A stretch of DNA of 21,186 nt from the IMG/VR virus record IMGVR_UViG_3300032291_000249, positions 1 through 21,186 of that record; one strand, written 5' to 3'. Position numbers and translations under genes: made by a program. This document shows positions 9,911 through 16,043 of this stretch, one piece after another (position 1 is the first letter of the stretch; each line of letters opens with the position of its first letter). This stretch comes from a virus. The notes under the pieces are model-generated. The model had not been told where the DNA came from. It did no database searches and worked only from the letters and a program-made list of their open reading frames with translations.

Positions 9911-10405
9911 TCAAAACCTCGCCATAAGTAAGTAATCAACCTGATCGGGGCCGTACTTTCGCATCACGCTCTCAGTTTCAAAACCAATCGCTTTTGCATA
10001 TCTGAACGCCCTATTGTCGTCAGTTCTAACAGTTATTTGTAATCTATGCAACTGGAGATATCTAATTGCGATATCGCTAAATCGTTTGCCTGCTCTAAGC
10101 ATTGTTGCTGGTATGTCTCTAGCCTGATTATCAAAGATACTCCACAGCTCACCGACTCCCGGCCAGATGTTTACTACGCCAATAACCGCTATAGGTCTGT
10201 TATGTCTAAACGCAGTAAACGCAACGCCCATCTGCGCCTGTTGCGAGACCATCGACTTAATATCGTATACATGGGATAAGACCGATATCTCTTTATGGTC
10301 AAAGTCTAAATGGTCAAAGTGCTCAGGCACGAACGGCAGATAGTACATACCCCTGCGCTTATGCATCTCATCATTCATTACCTCATACGGGATATGGAAT
10401 CTCAT
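9911..10405 (-). CDS. T7 gp13-like / GNAT-fold protein (mirror copy)
   Basis: This is the 164-residue copy of the gene at 10782-11276, identical throughout. Its place between terminase and portal differs from T7, where gene 13 lies between the tail nozzle gene 12 and the internal protein gene 14. Confidence 0.7.
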   Translation of the reverse strand: MRFHIPYEVMNDEMHKRRGMYYLPFVPEHFDHLDFDHKEISVLSHVYDIKSMVSQQAQMGVAFTAFRHNRPIAVIGVVNIWPGVGELWSIFDNQARDIPATMLRAGKRFSDIAIRYLQLHRLQITVRTDDNRAFRYAKAIGFETESVMRKYGPDQVDYLLMARF

Positions 10406-10593
10406 CGCCCAAATATATCAAAGTCGCTGTTAGCTACGGTCTGGGCTACAAAAGTCTTGGTTTGCCCCGCTGGCCCCCTCGTCATGCGCTTGTATTCGCC
10501 GCCACCTAGCAGCAAGTAGCCAAACGCGTCACCTACGTGCGAGTGCTCATTCTTATTCGGCGCATCCTTAAACCGCTCTTGGCCTGATCCTAC
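10402..10593 (-). CDS. terL: Terminase large subunit, C-terminal fragment (mirror copy)
   Basis: The 63-residue fragment is identical to that at 10594-10785. Reading leftwards from the axis, the two fragments meet head to head with only their C-terminal nuclease ends, so neither arm has an ATPase domain and no functional terminase is encoded in the window. Confidence 0.8.
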   Translation of the reverse strand, partial: VGSGQERFKDAPNKNEHSHVGDAFGYLLLGGGEYKRMTRGPAGQTKTFVAQTVANSDFDIFGR

Positions 10594-10599
10594 GTAGGA
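10588..10599. other. Centre of the palindrome / fold-back junction
   Basis: The symmetry axis lies between bases 10593 and 10594 inside TCCTAC|GTAGGA. The inner TACGTA is self-complementary, so a few bases at the axis cannot be assigned to one arm. Read rightwards, the terminase frame is open from the axis. Read back across the axis in the same frame it meets TGA at 10585-10587. The sequence left of the axis is thus not the natural upstream part of the terminase gene, and the join is not a native gene arrangement. Confidence 0.9.
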
Positions 10600-10785
10600 T
10601 CAGGCCAAGAGCGGTTTAAGGATGCGCCGAATAAGAATGAGCACTCGCACGTAGGTGACGCGTTTGGCTACTTGCTGCTAGGTGGCGGCGAATACAAGCG
10701 CATGACGAGGGGGCCAGCGGGGCAAACCAAGACTTTTGTAGCCCAGACCGTAGCTAACAGCGACTTTGATATATTTGGGCGATGA
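10594..10785 (+). CDS. terL: Terminase large subunit, C-terminal fragment (5' truncated by the junction)
   Basis: This is an open frame with no start codon of its own, giving 63 residues up to TGA at 10783-10785. It carries the end of the RNase H-like nuclease domain of phage terminases. The segment KNEHSHVGDAFGYLLLGG, about residues 14-31, has the usual H-x-x-D-A-x-x-Y layout, in which the Asp is the last metal-binding acidic residue. The large terminase pumps DNA through the portal and cuts the concatemer; its ATPase domain and most of the nuclease domain are missing here. The stop overlaps the next start as ATGA, so the downstream boundary is natural. The family call rests on a short segment, but the motif and the portal and scaffold context agree. 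Confidence 0.8.
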   Translation, partial: VGSGQERFKDAPNKNEHSHVGDAFGYLLLGGGEYKRMTRGPAGQTKTFVAQTVANSDFDIFGR

Positions 10786-11276
10786 GATTCCATATCCCGT
10801 ATGAGGTAATGAATGATGAGATGCATAAGCGCAGGGGTATGTACTATCTGCCGTTCGTGCCTGAGCACTTTGACCATTTAGACTTTGACCATAAAGAGAT
10901 ATCGGTCTTATCCCATGTATACGATATTAAGTCGATGGTCTCGCAACAGGCGCAGATGGGCGTTGCGTTTACTGCGTTTAGACATAACAGACCTATAGCG
11001 GTTATTGGCGTAGTAAACATCTGGCCGGGAGTCGGTGAGCTGTGGAGTATCTTTGATAATCAGGCTAGAGACATACCAGCAACAATGCTTAGAGCAGGCA
11101 AACGATTTAGCGATATCGCAATTAGATATCTCCAGTTGCATAGATTACAAATAACTGTTAGAACTGACGACAATAGGGCGTTCAGATATGCAAAAGCGAT
11201 TGGTTTTGAAACTGAGAGCGTGATGCGAAAGTACGGCCCCGATCAGGTTGATTACTTACTTATGGCGAGGTTTTGA
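10782..11276 (+). CDS. T7 gp13-like / GNAT-fold phage protein
   Basis: This 164-residue protein resembles the T7 gp13 family (Pfam DUF2833), which has a GNAT acetyltransferase-like fold and is an internal virion protein or assembly factor in T7. Visible marks are a strand block PIAVIGVVNIWPGVGELWSI (71-90), a helix near 103-120, and the C-terminal run VRTDDNRAFRYAKAIGFE (126-143), which matches the N-x-x-A-x-x-[YW]-x-x-x-[IL]-GFE end typical of GNAT proteins. The acetyl-CoA loop Q/R-x-x-G-x-G/A is not recognisable in 96-108, so catalysis is doubtful. The ATG overlaps the terminase stop by four bases with no clear ribosome site, suggesting coupled translation. A start at Met10, preceded closely by GAGG, cannot be excluded. 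Confidence 0.7.
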   Translation: MRFHIPYEVMNDEMHKRRGMYYLPFVPEHFDHLDFDHKEISVLSHVYDIKSMVSQQAQMGVAFTAFRHNRPIAVIGVVNIWPGVGELWSIFDNQARDIPATMLRAGKRFSDIAIRYLQLHRLQITVRTDDNRAFRYAKAIGFETESVMRKYGPDQVDYLLMARF

Positions 11277-11277
11277 T

Positions 11278-11523
11278 ATGGGTGGATTATTTGGCGGCGG
11301 TGGCGGCCCAGATATGTCAGGTCAGATGGCAGCACAGCGCGAAGAAAACGCTGCGCTAAAACAACAAGCAGATGATGAGCGTAGAGAACTAGCCGAGCAG
11401 GCAGCTGGTCGCGTTGCAGCTCGCAGACGCGGTGGCTCAAGAATGTTGTTGGCAGATACGCGCTTAACTCCAGAGACAGGCGTTGAGCAAACTTTAGGAA
11501 CTAACCGAGGAATGGGAGTTTAA
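11278..11523 (+). CDS. Small Gly-rich, coiled-coil phage protein with C-terminal LLxDxRLxxExGV motif
   Basis: The product has 81 residues and is of unknown function. I start it at ATG 11278, which has GAGG seven bases upstream and lies one base after the preceding stop. A longer TTG reading from 11248 would lie inside the upstream gene. The N-terminus is MGGLFGGGGG. A charged, probably coiled-coil helix follows at 15-48 (repeats of E, K, Q and R). An arginine cluster at 49-51 then leads into LLADTRLTPETGVEQTLG (57-74). The same C-terminal pattern recurs in the next gene, so the two look like tandem paralogues. Genes of this type between terminase and portal are common in podoviruses; a virion or head-assembly role is an inference. 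Confidence 0.7.
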   Translation: MGGLFGGGGGPDMSGQMAAQREENAALKQQADDERRELAEQAAGRVAARRRGGSRMLLADTRLTPETGVEQTLGTNRGMGV

Positions 11524-11525
11524 TC

Positions 11526-11843
11526 ATGGGTGGAGCAGTCAGAGCAGTTCAACAGCCAATTAAGCAAGCAACAAAAGCAGTACAACAAGTTGTTGGTGGC
11601 GCATCTAAAGCAGCCAATACATTAGTCGGCAACAAGCCAGAGGCAGAAGCTCCAGCTGCGGCTGCGGCTCCAGCAGCAGAGGCAGCGCCAGCAGCAAAGC
11701 TAGGCAAAGCAAGCGCAGCTGATGAGATGATGGGCGCTCGTATGCGTGGCGCTCGCCGCCGTGGCCGCCAACTTTTATCTGACGCACGATTAAATGCTGA
11801 GTCTGGTGTACAGACTTTAGGCGGGGGACAAAATCTTGGATAA
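11526..11843 (+). CDS. Small Ala/Pro-linker phage protein, paralogue of the preceding gene at its C-terminus
   Basis: The product has 105 residues. GGGAG lies seven bases before the ATG. Three parts are visible: an amphipathic N-terminal helix (1-35, with VQQPIKQATKAVQQVV at 8-23); a low-complexity Glu/Ala/Pro linker (39-58); and a basic patch RRRGR (77-81) followed by LLSDARLNAESGVQTLG (83-99). The last part aligns with residues 57-74 of the preceding protein, with one residue fewer between GV and QTLG. Both proteins also start with MGG. Function is unknown. The shared tail suggests that both bind the same partner, perhaps the portal or capsid lumen; this is inference only. Confidence 0.7.
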   Translation: MGGAVRAVQQPIKQATKAVQQVVGGASKAANTLVGNKPEAEAPAAAAAPAAEAAPAAKLGKASAADEMMGARMRGARRRGRQLLSDARLNAESGVQTLGGGQNLG

Positions 11844-11844
11844 G

Positions 11845-11982
11845 ATGAAAGCTAAGGTTGCCAAGGTTATGCGCGAATACAAGTCAGGCAAGCTGAAGTC
11901 TAGCTCTGGCGATAAAGTAAAGTCACGCGATCAGGCTGTAGCTATTGCTATGTCTGAAGCTGGAATGGCGAAGAAAAAATGA
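11845..11982 (+). CDS. 45-residue basic phage protein (probably DUF6496-like)
   Basis: A short gene with ATG one base after the upstream TAA and TGA at 11980-11982. The protein is lysine-rich. It has the pattern KVMREYKSGKLKSSSG (7-22) followed by VKSRDQAVAIAMSEAG (25-40), familiar from small phage proteins with K-V-M-x-E-[YF]-K-x-G-x-L and QA-[IV]-AIA-x-SEA; I believe this is Pfam DUF6496, from memory. The role is unknown. An in-frame TTG at 11836, with GGGGGA seven bases ahead of it, could add three residues. The stop overlaps the next ATG by four bases, which supports its being a translated gene. Confidence 0.65.
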   Translation: MKAKVAKVMREYKSGKLKSSSGDKVKSRDQAVAIAMSEAGMAKKK

Positions 11983-12134
11983 AAGCTGGACTATACGCAA
12001 ATATTCACGCCAAGCGTGAGCGCATTGCTGAGGGATCCAAGGAAAAGATGCGTAAGCCTGGATCGCCTGGCGCTCCTACTGATTCAGCCTTTAAGAAGGC
12101 AGCTAAAACTGCAATGAAGCCTAAGAGTAAATAA
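11979..12134 (+). CDS. 51-residue basic phage protein of unknown function
   Basis: It starts at ATG 11979 within the ATGA overlap and ends at TAA 12132-12134, which itself overlaps the next ATG by one base. The product (51 residues, strongly basic) reads GLYANIHAKRERIAEGSKEK near the N-terminus and MRKPGSPGAPT in the middle, then a lysine-rich tail. Small phage proteins with YANIHAKR and EKMRKPGxxGAPT occur in many tailed-phage structural operons, but I know of no assigned function. The conserved G/P stretch flanked by basic helices would suit a nucleic-acid or virion binding peptide (inference). Confidence 0.65.
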   Translation: MKAGLYANIHAKRERIAEGSKEKMRKPGSPGAPTDSAFKKAAKTAMKPKSK

Positions 12135-12316
12135 TGAAAATCGAAATCTATTTAAACGGTAACGATAAGGATGAGGGCGAAGATGATATGCCCAAAAAGC
12201 CTAGCGCTTTCCATAAAAAAGTAGCTCAGATGTTAGCCAAGCAAAAAGGTAGATCCAAATTTAATGAGATGGATCTTGAGAAGGCTATGGAGTTAGACGA
12301 GGAAAATGACAGCTAA
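12134..12316 (+). CDS. 60-residue charged hypothetical protein
   Basis: The product is not recognised. The first part is acidic (DKDEGEDD at 11-18), the middle is basic (MPKKPSAFHKKVAQMLAKQKG at 19-39), and the tail is acidic again. Start and stop each overlap a neighbour by one base (TAATG at both ends), typical of translational coupling. ATG at 12188 (Met19), with GAAG five bases upstream, could start a 42-residue basic version; the longer start is kept because of the tight overlap. No domain, signal peptide or membrane segment is seen. Confidence 0.55.
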   Translation: MKIEIYLNGNDKDEGEDDMPKKPSAFHKKVAQMLAKQKGRSKFNEMDLEKAMELDEENDS

Positions 12317-12894
12317 TGGCCATCGAAGTCAAACGCGAGTCGCTAGATACTAAGTCAAGGCACGTATCCCCATCTTATGTGGATAAGGATGGCGTTCAAT
12401 ATTTAACTAGCTCTGATAAACCATTTCCTGTATTGGACGTAAATCATTTACGTTTGCATGAAGGCAGAGGATATTACGTATACAAGCAATACCCATATGC
12501 AGCTGGATTGGCAGCTGGAGCTAGCATTGATATTGCATTGGCTTTCCCTGCTGGCGTTACTCCGCATATTATGTTTAGCTACGGCTCTTCTGGAGAAACT
12601 GAGTTTTATGTTTATGAGGCTCCCACTACTAGCGGCGGAACAGCACTAACGATTAACAGGCGTAACCGTAGCTTAATTACTACAAGCTCTGCGGCTGCCG
12701 TTATTGCGCCTACAGTAACATCAGTTGGTACTGAAATATTTGGTGAATTTGTACCGTCTAACAAGCAAGGTGGTGGCGGTCAATTAAGTTCTTTTGAATT
12801 TGTTTTAAAGCCATTAACAACTTATTTGTTTAGGCTTACTAATGTTAATGCTCAACCTCACGCGGCTAATTTATTAGCAGATTGGTACGAATGA
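12316..12894 (+). CDS. Probable virion structural protein, beta-rich (192 residues)
   Basis: After a polar N-terminus the sequence reads LDVNHLRLHEGRGYYVYKQY (40-59). Alternating hydrophobic strands follow, then FYVYEAPTTSGGTAL (97-111) and NRRNRSL (114-120). The combination of an H-x-x-LHEGR segment, a YEAPT loop and an N-x-NR segment is seen in a family of beta-rich phage proteins encoded close to head genes; their exact place in the particle is not established, with capsid decoration or head-fibre base as candidates. Residues 154-192 are again strand-like. The start overlaps the previous stop by one base and the stop overlaps the next ATG as ATGA. The family assignment is from memory of pattern. 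Confidence 0.6.
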   Translation: MAIEVKRESLDTKSRHVSPSYVDKDGVQYLTSSDKPFPVLDVNHLRLHEGRGYYVYKQYPYAAGLAAGASIDIALAFPAGVTPHIMFSYGSSGETEFYVYEAPTTSGGTALTINRRNRSLITTSSAAAVIAPTVTSVGTEIFGEFVPSNKQGGGGQLSSFEFVLKPLTTYLFRLTNVNAQPHAANLLADWYE

Positions 12895-13160
12895 AGAAAG
12901 AGCATAAGAGTCCAAGCGGTGGTCTTACTGAGGCTGGCCGTAAATACTTTAAGCGGACAGAGGGCGCGAATCTAAAAGCTCCTGTCAAAGAAGGTACAAA
13001 CCCACGGCGCGTATCTTTTGCTGCTCGATTTGGTGGTATGGCTGGGCCGTTGACAGATGAGAATGGAAAGCCTACGCGTCTGAAGTTAGCGCTGAGGGCA
13101 TGGGGATTTGGTAGCAAAGAGGCAGCTCGCAACTTTGCAAATAAGCACAAAAAGGATTGA
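12891..13160 (+). CDS. 89-residue basic phage protein (probably DUF6321-like)
   Basis: I start it at ATG 12891, in an ATGA overlap, instead of the TTG nine bases earlier. The protein reads PSGGLTEAGRKYFKRTEGANLKAP (7-30), then RRVSFAARFGGMAGPL, then NGKPTRLKLALRAWGF. This ordered set (GGLT-x-x-GRKYF, ANLK-x-PV, RR-x-SF-x-AR, GKPTR-x-x-LALR-x-W) fits the small basic phage proteins that I recall as DUF6321. No function is established for the family. It lies one base before the portal gene, whose ribosome site AAAGGA falls inside its last codons, so it is probably translated just ahead of the portal. Confidence 0.7.
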   Translation: MKKEHKSPSGGLTEAGRKYFKRTEGANLKAPVKEGTNPRRVSFAARFGGMAGPLTDENGKPTRLKLALRAWGFGSKEAARNFANKHKKD

Positions 13161-13161
13161 T

Positions 13162-14730
13162 ATGGCTGAGATGATGCGTTTAAAACCAGAGGACATCCTC
13201 AAGCGGCACGACATTGCGCTGCGTAAGAAAGAGGACTTCCGTGATCTATACGATGAGGCATACGAGTTCGCTTTGCCGCAGCGTAATCTGTACGATGGAT
13301 ATTACGATGGCAAGGTAGGCGGGGCTAAGAAGATGAATCGCGTATTTGATGCTACGGCTATCAACTCCACGCAGCGTTTTGCTAACCGTATCCAGTCAGG
13401 CATATTCCCGCCACAGCGCAGATGGTGCCGCTTAGAGTCTGGCCCTGATATTCCAGATGACCGCAAAGCAGAGGCTAACGCAGCTCTTGATATCTATACT
13501 GAGAAACTGTTTGCAACCATTAAGCAATCTAACTTTGATATTGCAGTTGGTGAGTTTTTGCTTGATCTGTCAGTAGGCACAGCAGTAATGATGGTGCAGC
13601 CTGGTGATGATATATCTCCAATCAACTACATTCCTGTGCCACAGTTTTTGGTTGCGTTTGAAGAGGGCGCTAACGGCCAAGTAGATAACGTATACCGCCG
13701 TATGCGTATCAAGGGCGAGGCTATTATCCAGCAATGGAAAGACGCGATTATTCCTGCCGATCTGCAAACTAAGATTGATAACAAGCCTACAGAAGATGTA
13801 GAGCTAATCGAGGCTACCGTATTTGATCCTAAGCGTGGCGACTACTGCTATCACGTAATCCACAAAGAGTCTAAGGTAGAGGTTGTTTACCGCAGACTAA
13901 AGCACAGCCCTTGGGTTGTCAGTCGCTATATGAAAGTCGCTGGCGAGATATACGGTCGCGGCCCATTGATTACAGCTCTGCCAGATATTAAGACATTAAA
14001 CAAGGTAAAAGAGCTAGTACTTAAAAATGCTAGCTTGGCTATCTCAGGCGTATACACAGCGGCAGACGATGGTGTTTTAAATCCAGCTACCGTTAAGATT
14101 ATCCCCGGTGCAATTATCCCAGTAGCGCGTAATGGTGGCCCACAAGGCGAATCATTAAAACCGTTACCTCGCGCTGGGGATTTCAACGTATCGCAGATTA
14201 TTATTAATGACCTCGTAACCAATATCAAGCGCATTTTGCTAGATGAGTCATTGCCGCCTGACAATATGTCTGCTCGCTCTGCTACTGAAGTAGTCGAGCG
14301 CATGAAGGAGTTAAGCCAGAACTTAGGCTCTGCGTTTGGCCGTTTAATTAACGAGACGATGATTCCTTTGGTAAGCAAGACTTTACAGGTAATGGATGAG
14401 CGCGGCCTGATCGATCTGCCATTGCGAGTCAACGGATTAGAGGTGCGTGTTTCTCCAATCGCTCCGCTGGCTATGGCTCAGAATATGGAAGATGTAACCA
14501 ACACAATGCAGTTTGTACAGATGGCTGCACAGTTGGGTCCAGAGGGTCAGGCCACACCGAAGTACGGTGAGATTATTGACTTTATCGCTGACAAGCTCGG
14601 CGTACCAAGCAGACTGCGCGCATCGTCTGAGGAGCGTCAATTTAATATGCAGCAAGCAGCGCAGCAAGCGCAGCAGCTCGCACAAGAGAATCCAGAGGTT
14701 GCGGCTGAAGTAATAGGTAAGATGCAATGA
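13162..14730 (+). CDS. Portal protein (T7-type head-tail connector)
   Basis: The product has 522 residues, near T7 gp8 (about 536). It would form the dodecameric ring at the special capsid vertex through which terminase pumps DNA and to which the tail tube attaches. Recognisable connector signatures are ALPQRNLYDGYYDG (37-50) with VFDATAINSTQRFANRIQSG (61-80), the GRGPLITALPDIKTLN stretch (265-280), and SARSATEVVERMKELSQNLG (370-389), followed by a long helix and Gln-rich C-terminal helices (493-508). The ATG at 13162 has AGGA five bases upstream. A TTG reading from 13108 would run inside the preceding gene and lacks a ribosome site. The stop overlaps the next start by four bases. Confidence 0.95.
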   Translation: MAEMMRLKPEDILKRHDIALRKKEDFRDLYDEAYEFALPQRNLYDGYYDGKVGGAKKMNRVFDATAINSTQRFANRIQSGIFPPQRRWCRLESGPDIPDDRKAEANAALDIYTEKLFATIKQSNFDIAVGEFLLDLSVGTAVMMVQPGDDISPINYIPVPQFLVAFEEGANGQVDNVYRRMRIKGEAIIQQWKDAIIPADLQTKIDNKPTEDVELIEATVFDPKRGDYCYHVIHKESKVEVVYRRLKHSPWVVSRYMKVAGEIYGRGPLITALPDIKTLNKVKELVLKNASLAISGVYTAADDGVLNPATVKIIPGAIIPVARNGGPQGESLKPLPRAGDFNVSQIIINDLVTNIKRILLDESLPPDNMSARSATEVVERMKELSQNLGSAFGRLINETMIPLVSKTLQVMDERGLIDLPLRVNGLEVRVSPIAPLAMAQNMEDVTNTMQFVQMAAQLGPEGQATPKYGEIIDFIADKLGVPSRLRASSEERQFNMQQAAQQAQQLAQENPEVAAEVIGKMQ

Positions 14731-15011
14731 GTAAGCTAGAGCAGGCGCTTACAGATGGATGGGAAGGGCTCAATGAGATATCCCTAGATATTAGGGATTC
14801 TCAGCAGGCTGTTGAGGATTTGAATAAGCTATGCCTCAGAGTATTAGGTACTGAGGATGGCCAAAAGCTCATGGGATGGCTACGTTCATCCATACTAGAG
14901 CAACCAGTCGCCACGCCTGGTAGCGACTCTAGCTTTGCTTACTACCGAGAAGGGCAGAATAGCATCGTTAGAGACCTTGAAGCGCGGCTAATTAAAGCTA
15001 GGAAAATGTAA
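14727..15011 (+). CDS. Bbp19-like small phage protein
   Basis: The product has 94 residues and begins in an ATGA overlap with the portal stop. Residues 34-51 (KLCLRVLGTEDGQKLMGW) and 72-86 (YYREGQNSIVRDLEA) match the layout of the Bbp19 family of small podovirus proteins: helix, T-x-x-G-x-x-[LV]-x-x-x-L, a variable linker, then Y-x-EG-[QR]-x-x-[IV]. The name comes from Bordetella phage BPP-1. It sits between portal and scaffold as such genes usually do. A link to head assembly is inferred from position; no activity is known to me. The protein is predicted helical with no membrane segment. Confidence 0.65.
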   Translation: MSKLEQALTDGWEGLNEISLDIRDSQQAVEDLNKLCLRVLGTEDGQKLMGWLRSSILEQPVATPGSDSSFAYYREGQNSIVRDLEARLIKARKM

Positions 15012-15013
15012 CC

Positions 15014-15790
15014 ATGAATGACGAAGCGAACCAACCCGCAGAAGATAGCGGCCTATTGGATTCAGCAACAGTTGATGACAGTAATGCCGCAGAGCAACAA
15101 GACCCAAATAGCACAGCAATAAGCCATTTGGCGCCACAAGAAGATGATTCACCCCTAGAAAGACCCGATTGGTGGCCAGAGAACTTTTGGAAAAAAGACA
15201 CTACTGAGCCTGACTTAGAGGGCATTGCAAAGTCATGGTCTGACCTGCGTAAGCAGATTAGCCAGGGCAAGCACAAAGCCCCGGCAGACGGGAAGTACGA
15301 TACCGCAGCCTTTGGTGAAGTACCAGACAATGACCCAGTAAAAAGTCATGTATTAAACTGGGCTAAAGAGTATGGCGTATCGCAGGCCGCACTAGATACC
15401 CTAGTCGGTGAAGTCGTTAAAATGGGTGGTGAGCAGGCTGAAGTCGGCCAGCGTACCATCGAGCAAGAGCGCGCAGCTCTAGGCCCCAATGCCGATGTCG
15501 TAATTAAAGGCATGACAGACTGGGCGCGTGGGCTAGTAAACAAAGGCATCTGGGGTAAAGATGACTTTGAGGAATTTAAGTATATGGGCGGCACAGCTAA
15601 GGGCCTAAAGGCTTTAGCTAAAGTACGGGAGGCTTACGAGGGTACTCGTATTCCTACCCAATCCATGCCAGTTGAGGGAGCGCCATCTAAGGATGAGCTC
15701 TATCAGATGGTAGCGGATCCTAAGTACAAGTCAGACCCAGCATACCGAGCCAAGGTAGAGAAGATGTTTAACTCGACTTTCGGTCAATAG
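15014..15790 (+). CDS. Head scaffolding protein
   Basis: The product has 258 residues. The role is to line the inside of the growing procapsid, set its size and then leave. Supporting features are an acidic, disordered N-terminus (1-50); the RPDWWPENFWKK block (50-61), typical of scaffold proteins of T7-like podoviruses (RP-x-W-x-P-x-x-FW); PDLEGIAKSWSDLRKQI (66-82); a helical middle; and a C-terminal capsid-binding-type tail ELYQMVADPKYKSD to MFNSTFG (228-257). AGGA lies ten bases before the ATG. It is flanked by portal and capsid genes and followed at once by a terminator, so it closes the terminase-to-scaffold operon. Confidence 0.9.
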   Translation: MNDEANQPAEDSGLLDSATVDDSNAAEQQDPNSTAISHLAPQEDDSPLERPDWWPENFWKKDTTEPDLEGIAKSWSDLRKQISQGKHKAPADGKYDTAAFGEVPDNDPVKSHVLNWAKEYGVSQAALDTLVGEVVKMGGEQAEVGQRTIEQERAALGPNADVVIKGMTDWARGLVNKGIWGKDDFEEFKYMGGTAKGLKALAKVREAYEGTRIPTQSMPVEGAPSKDELYQMVADPKYKSDPAYRAKVEKMFNSTFGQ

Positions 15791-15811
15791 ATCCTTCACG
15801 GGAGTGGCTTG

Positions 15812-15840
15812 CCCCGGCGCAGTACGGCCGGGGTTTTTTT
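15812..15840 (+). terminator. Rho-independent terminator after the scaffold gene
   Basis: There is a seven-pair all-G/C stem, CCCCGGC (15812-15818) with GCCGGGG (15827-15833), an eight-base loop, and seven T residues immediately after (15834-15840). It starts 22 bases past the scaffold stop. On the opposite strand no T run follows, so it acts in the gene direction. It should cut or reduce read-through from the portal-scaffold operon into the capsid gene. Confidence 0.9.
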
Positions 15841-16043
15841 ACGCCTATAAAAATATTTGCATAAGATGTTGCGTTTTTGTAACACTTCTGCTAGAAACTC
15901 CATAAGGCATACCATTTAATTGGCCCTTAATACAGATATTTCTGTCGATTGGCTAGCGTAACTAGCAAGCATACGGCCCTGCGAAACAGGCTAACCGAAG
16001 CAATAAACCTTAATTTTTTGTTTACCTATCAGGAGAATTTCAA
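15841..16043 (+). promoter_or_regulatory. Capsid gene leader: candidate promoter and three small stem-loops
   Basis: This 203-base gap is bounded by the terminator and the capsid start, so a promoter is expected here unless the terminator leaks. The best host-type candidate is weak: TTGCGT (15869-15874), 17 bases, then TAGAAA (15892-15897) with an extended TGC ahead of it. A phage-polymerase promoter cannot be recognised without relatives. Downstream lie three short dyads: ACAGA-TATT-TCTGT (15932-15945), GCTAG-CGTAA-CTAGC (15952-15966) and CCTG-CGAAA-CAGG (15978-15990). The leader ends with AGGAG at 16031-16035, eight bases before the ATG. A structured, stabilising 5' leader for a highly expressed gene is plausible. 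Confidence 0.35.

Noticed and set aside
10668-10877. 69-residue open frame on the - strand near the axis, and its mirror at 10310-10519
   Set aside because: Antisense to the terL tail and the gp13-like gene; no recognisable protein.
11248-11277. Upstream TTG start adding ten residues to the Gly-rich small protein
   Set aside because: It would overlap the gp13-like gene out of frame; ATG 11278 has GAGG seven bases upstream and the MGG start shared with its paralogue.
11638-11702. GCT/GCA-rich stretch resembling a short tandem repeat
   Set aside because: It encodes the Glu/Ala/Pro linker and shows no regular unit; no CRISPR-like repeat or spacer pattern exists anywhere in the window.
13108-13161. 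Upstream TTG start adding 18 residues to the portal
   Set aside because: The extension lies inside the preceding gene and has no ribosome site, whereas ATG 13162 has AGGA at good spacing.
13926-14432. 168-residue open frame on the - strand inside the portal gene
   Set aside because: Long, but complementary to conserved portal codons; length alone is explained by codon bias of the real gene.
14998-15330. 110-residue open frame on the - strand
   Set aside because: It lies wholly antisense to the scaffold gene, has no family resemblance and no ribosome site that I can see; its mirror at 5857-6189 is likewise only a shadow.
15862-15867. TAAGAT as a -10 box close to the terminator
   Set aside because: The matching -35 position reads TTACGC, a poor fit, and overlaps the terminator T run; weaker than the already weak candidate at 15869-15897.
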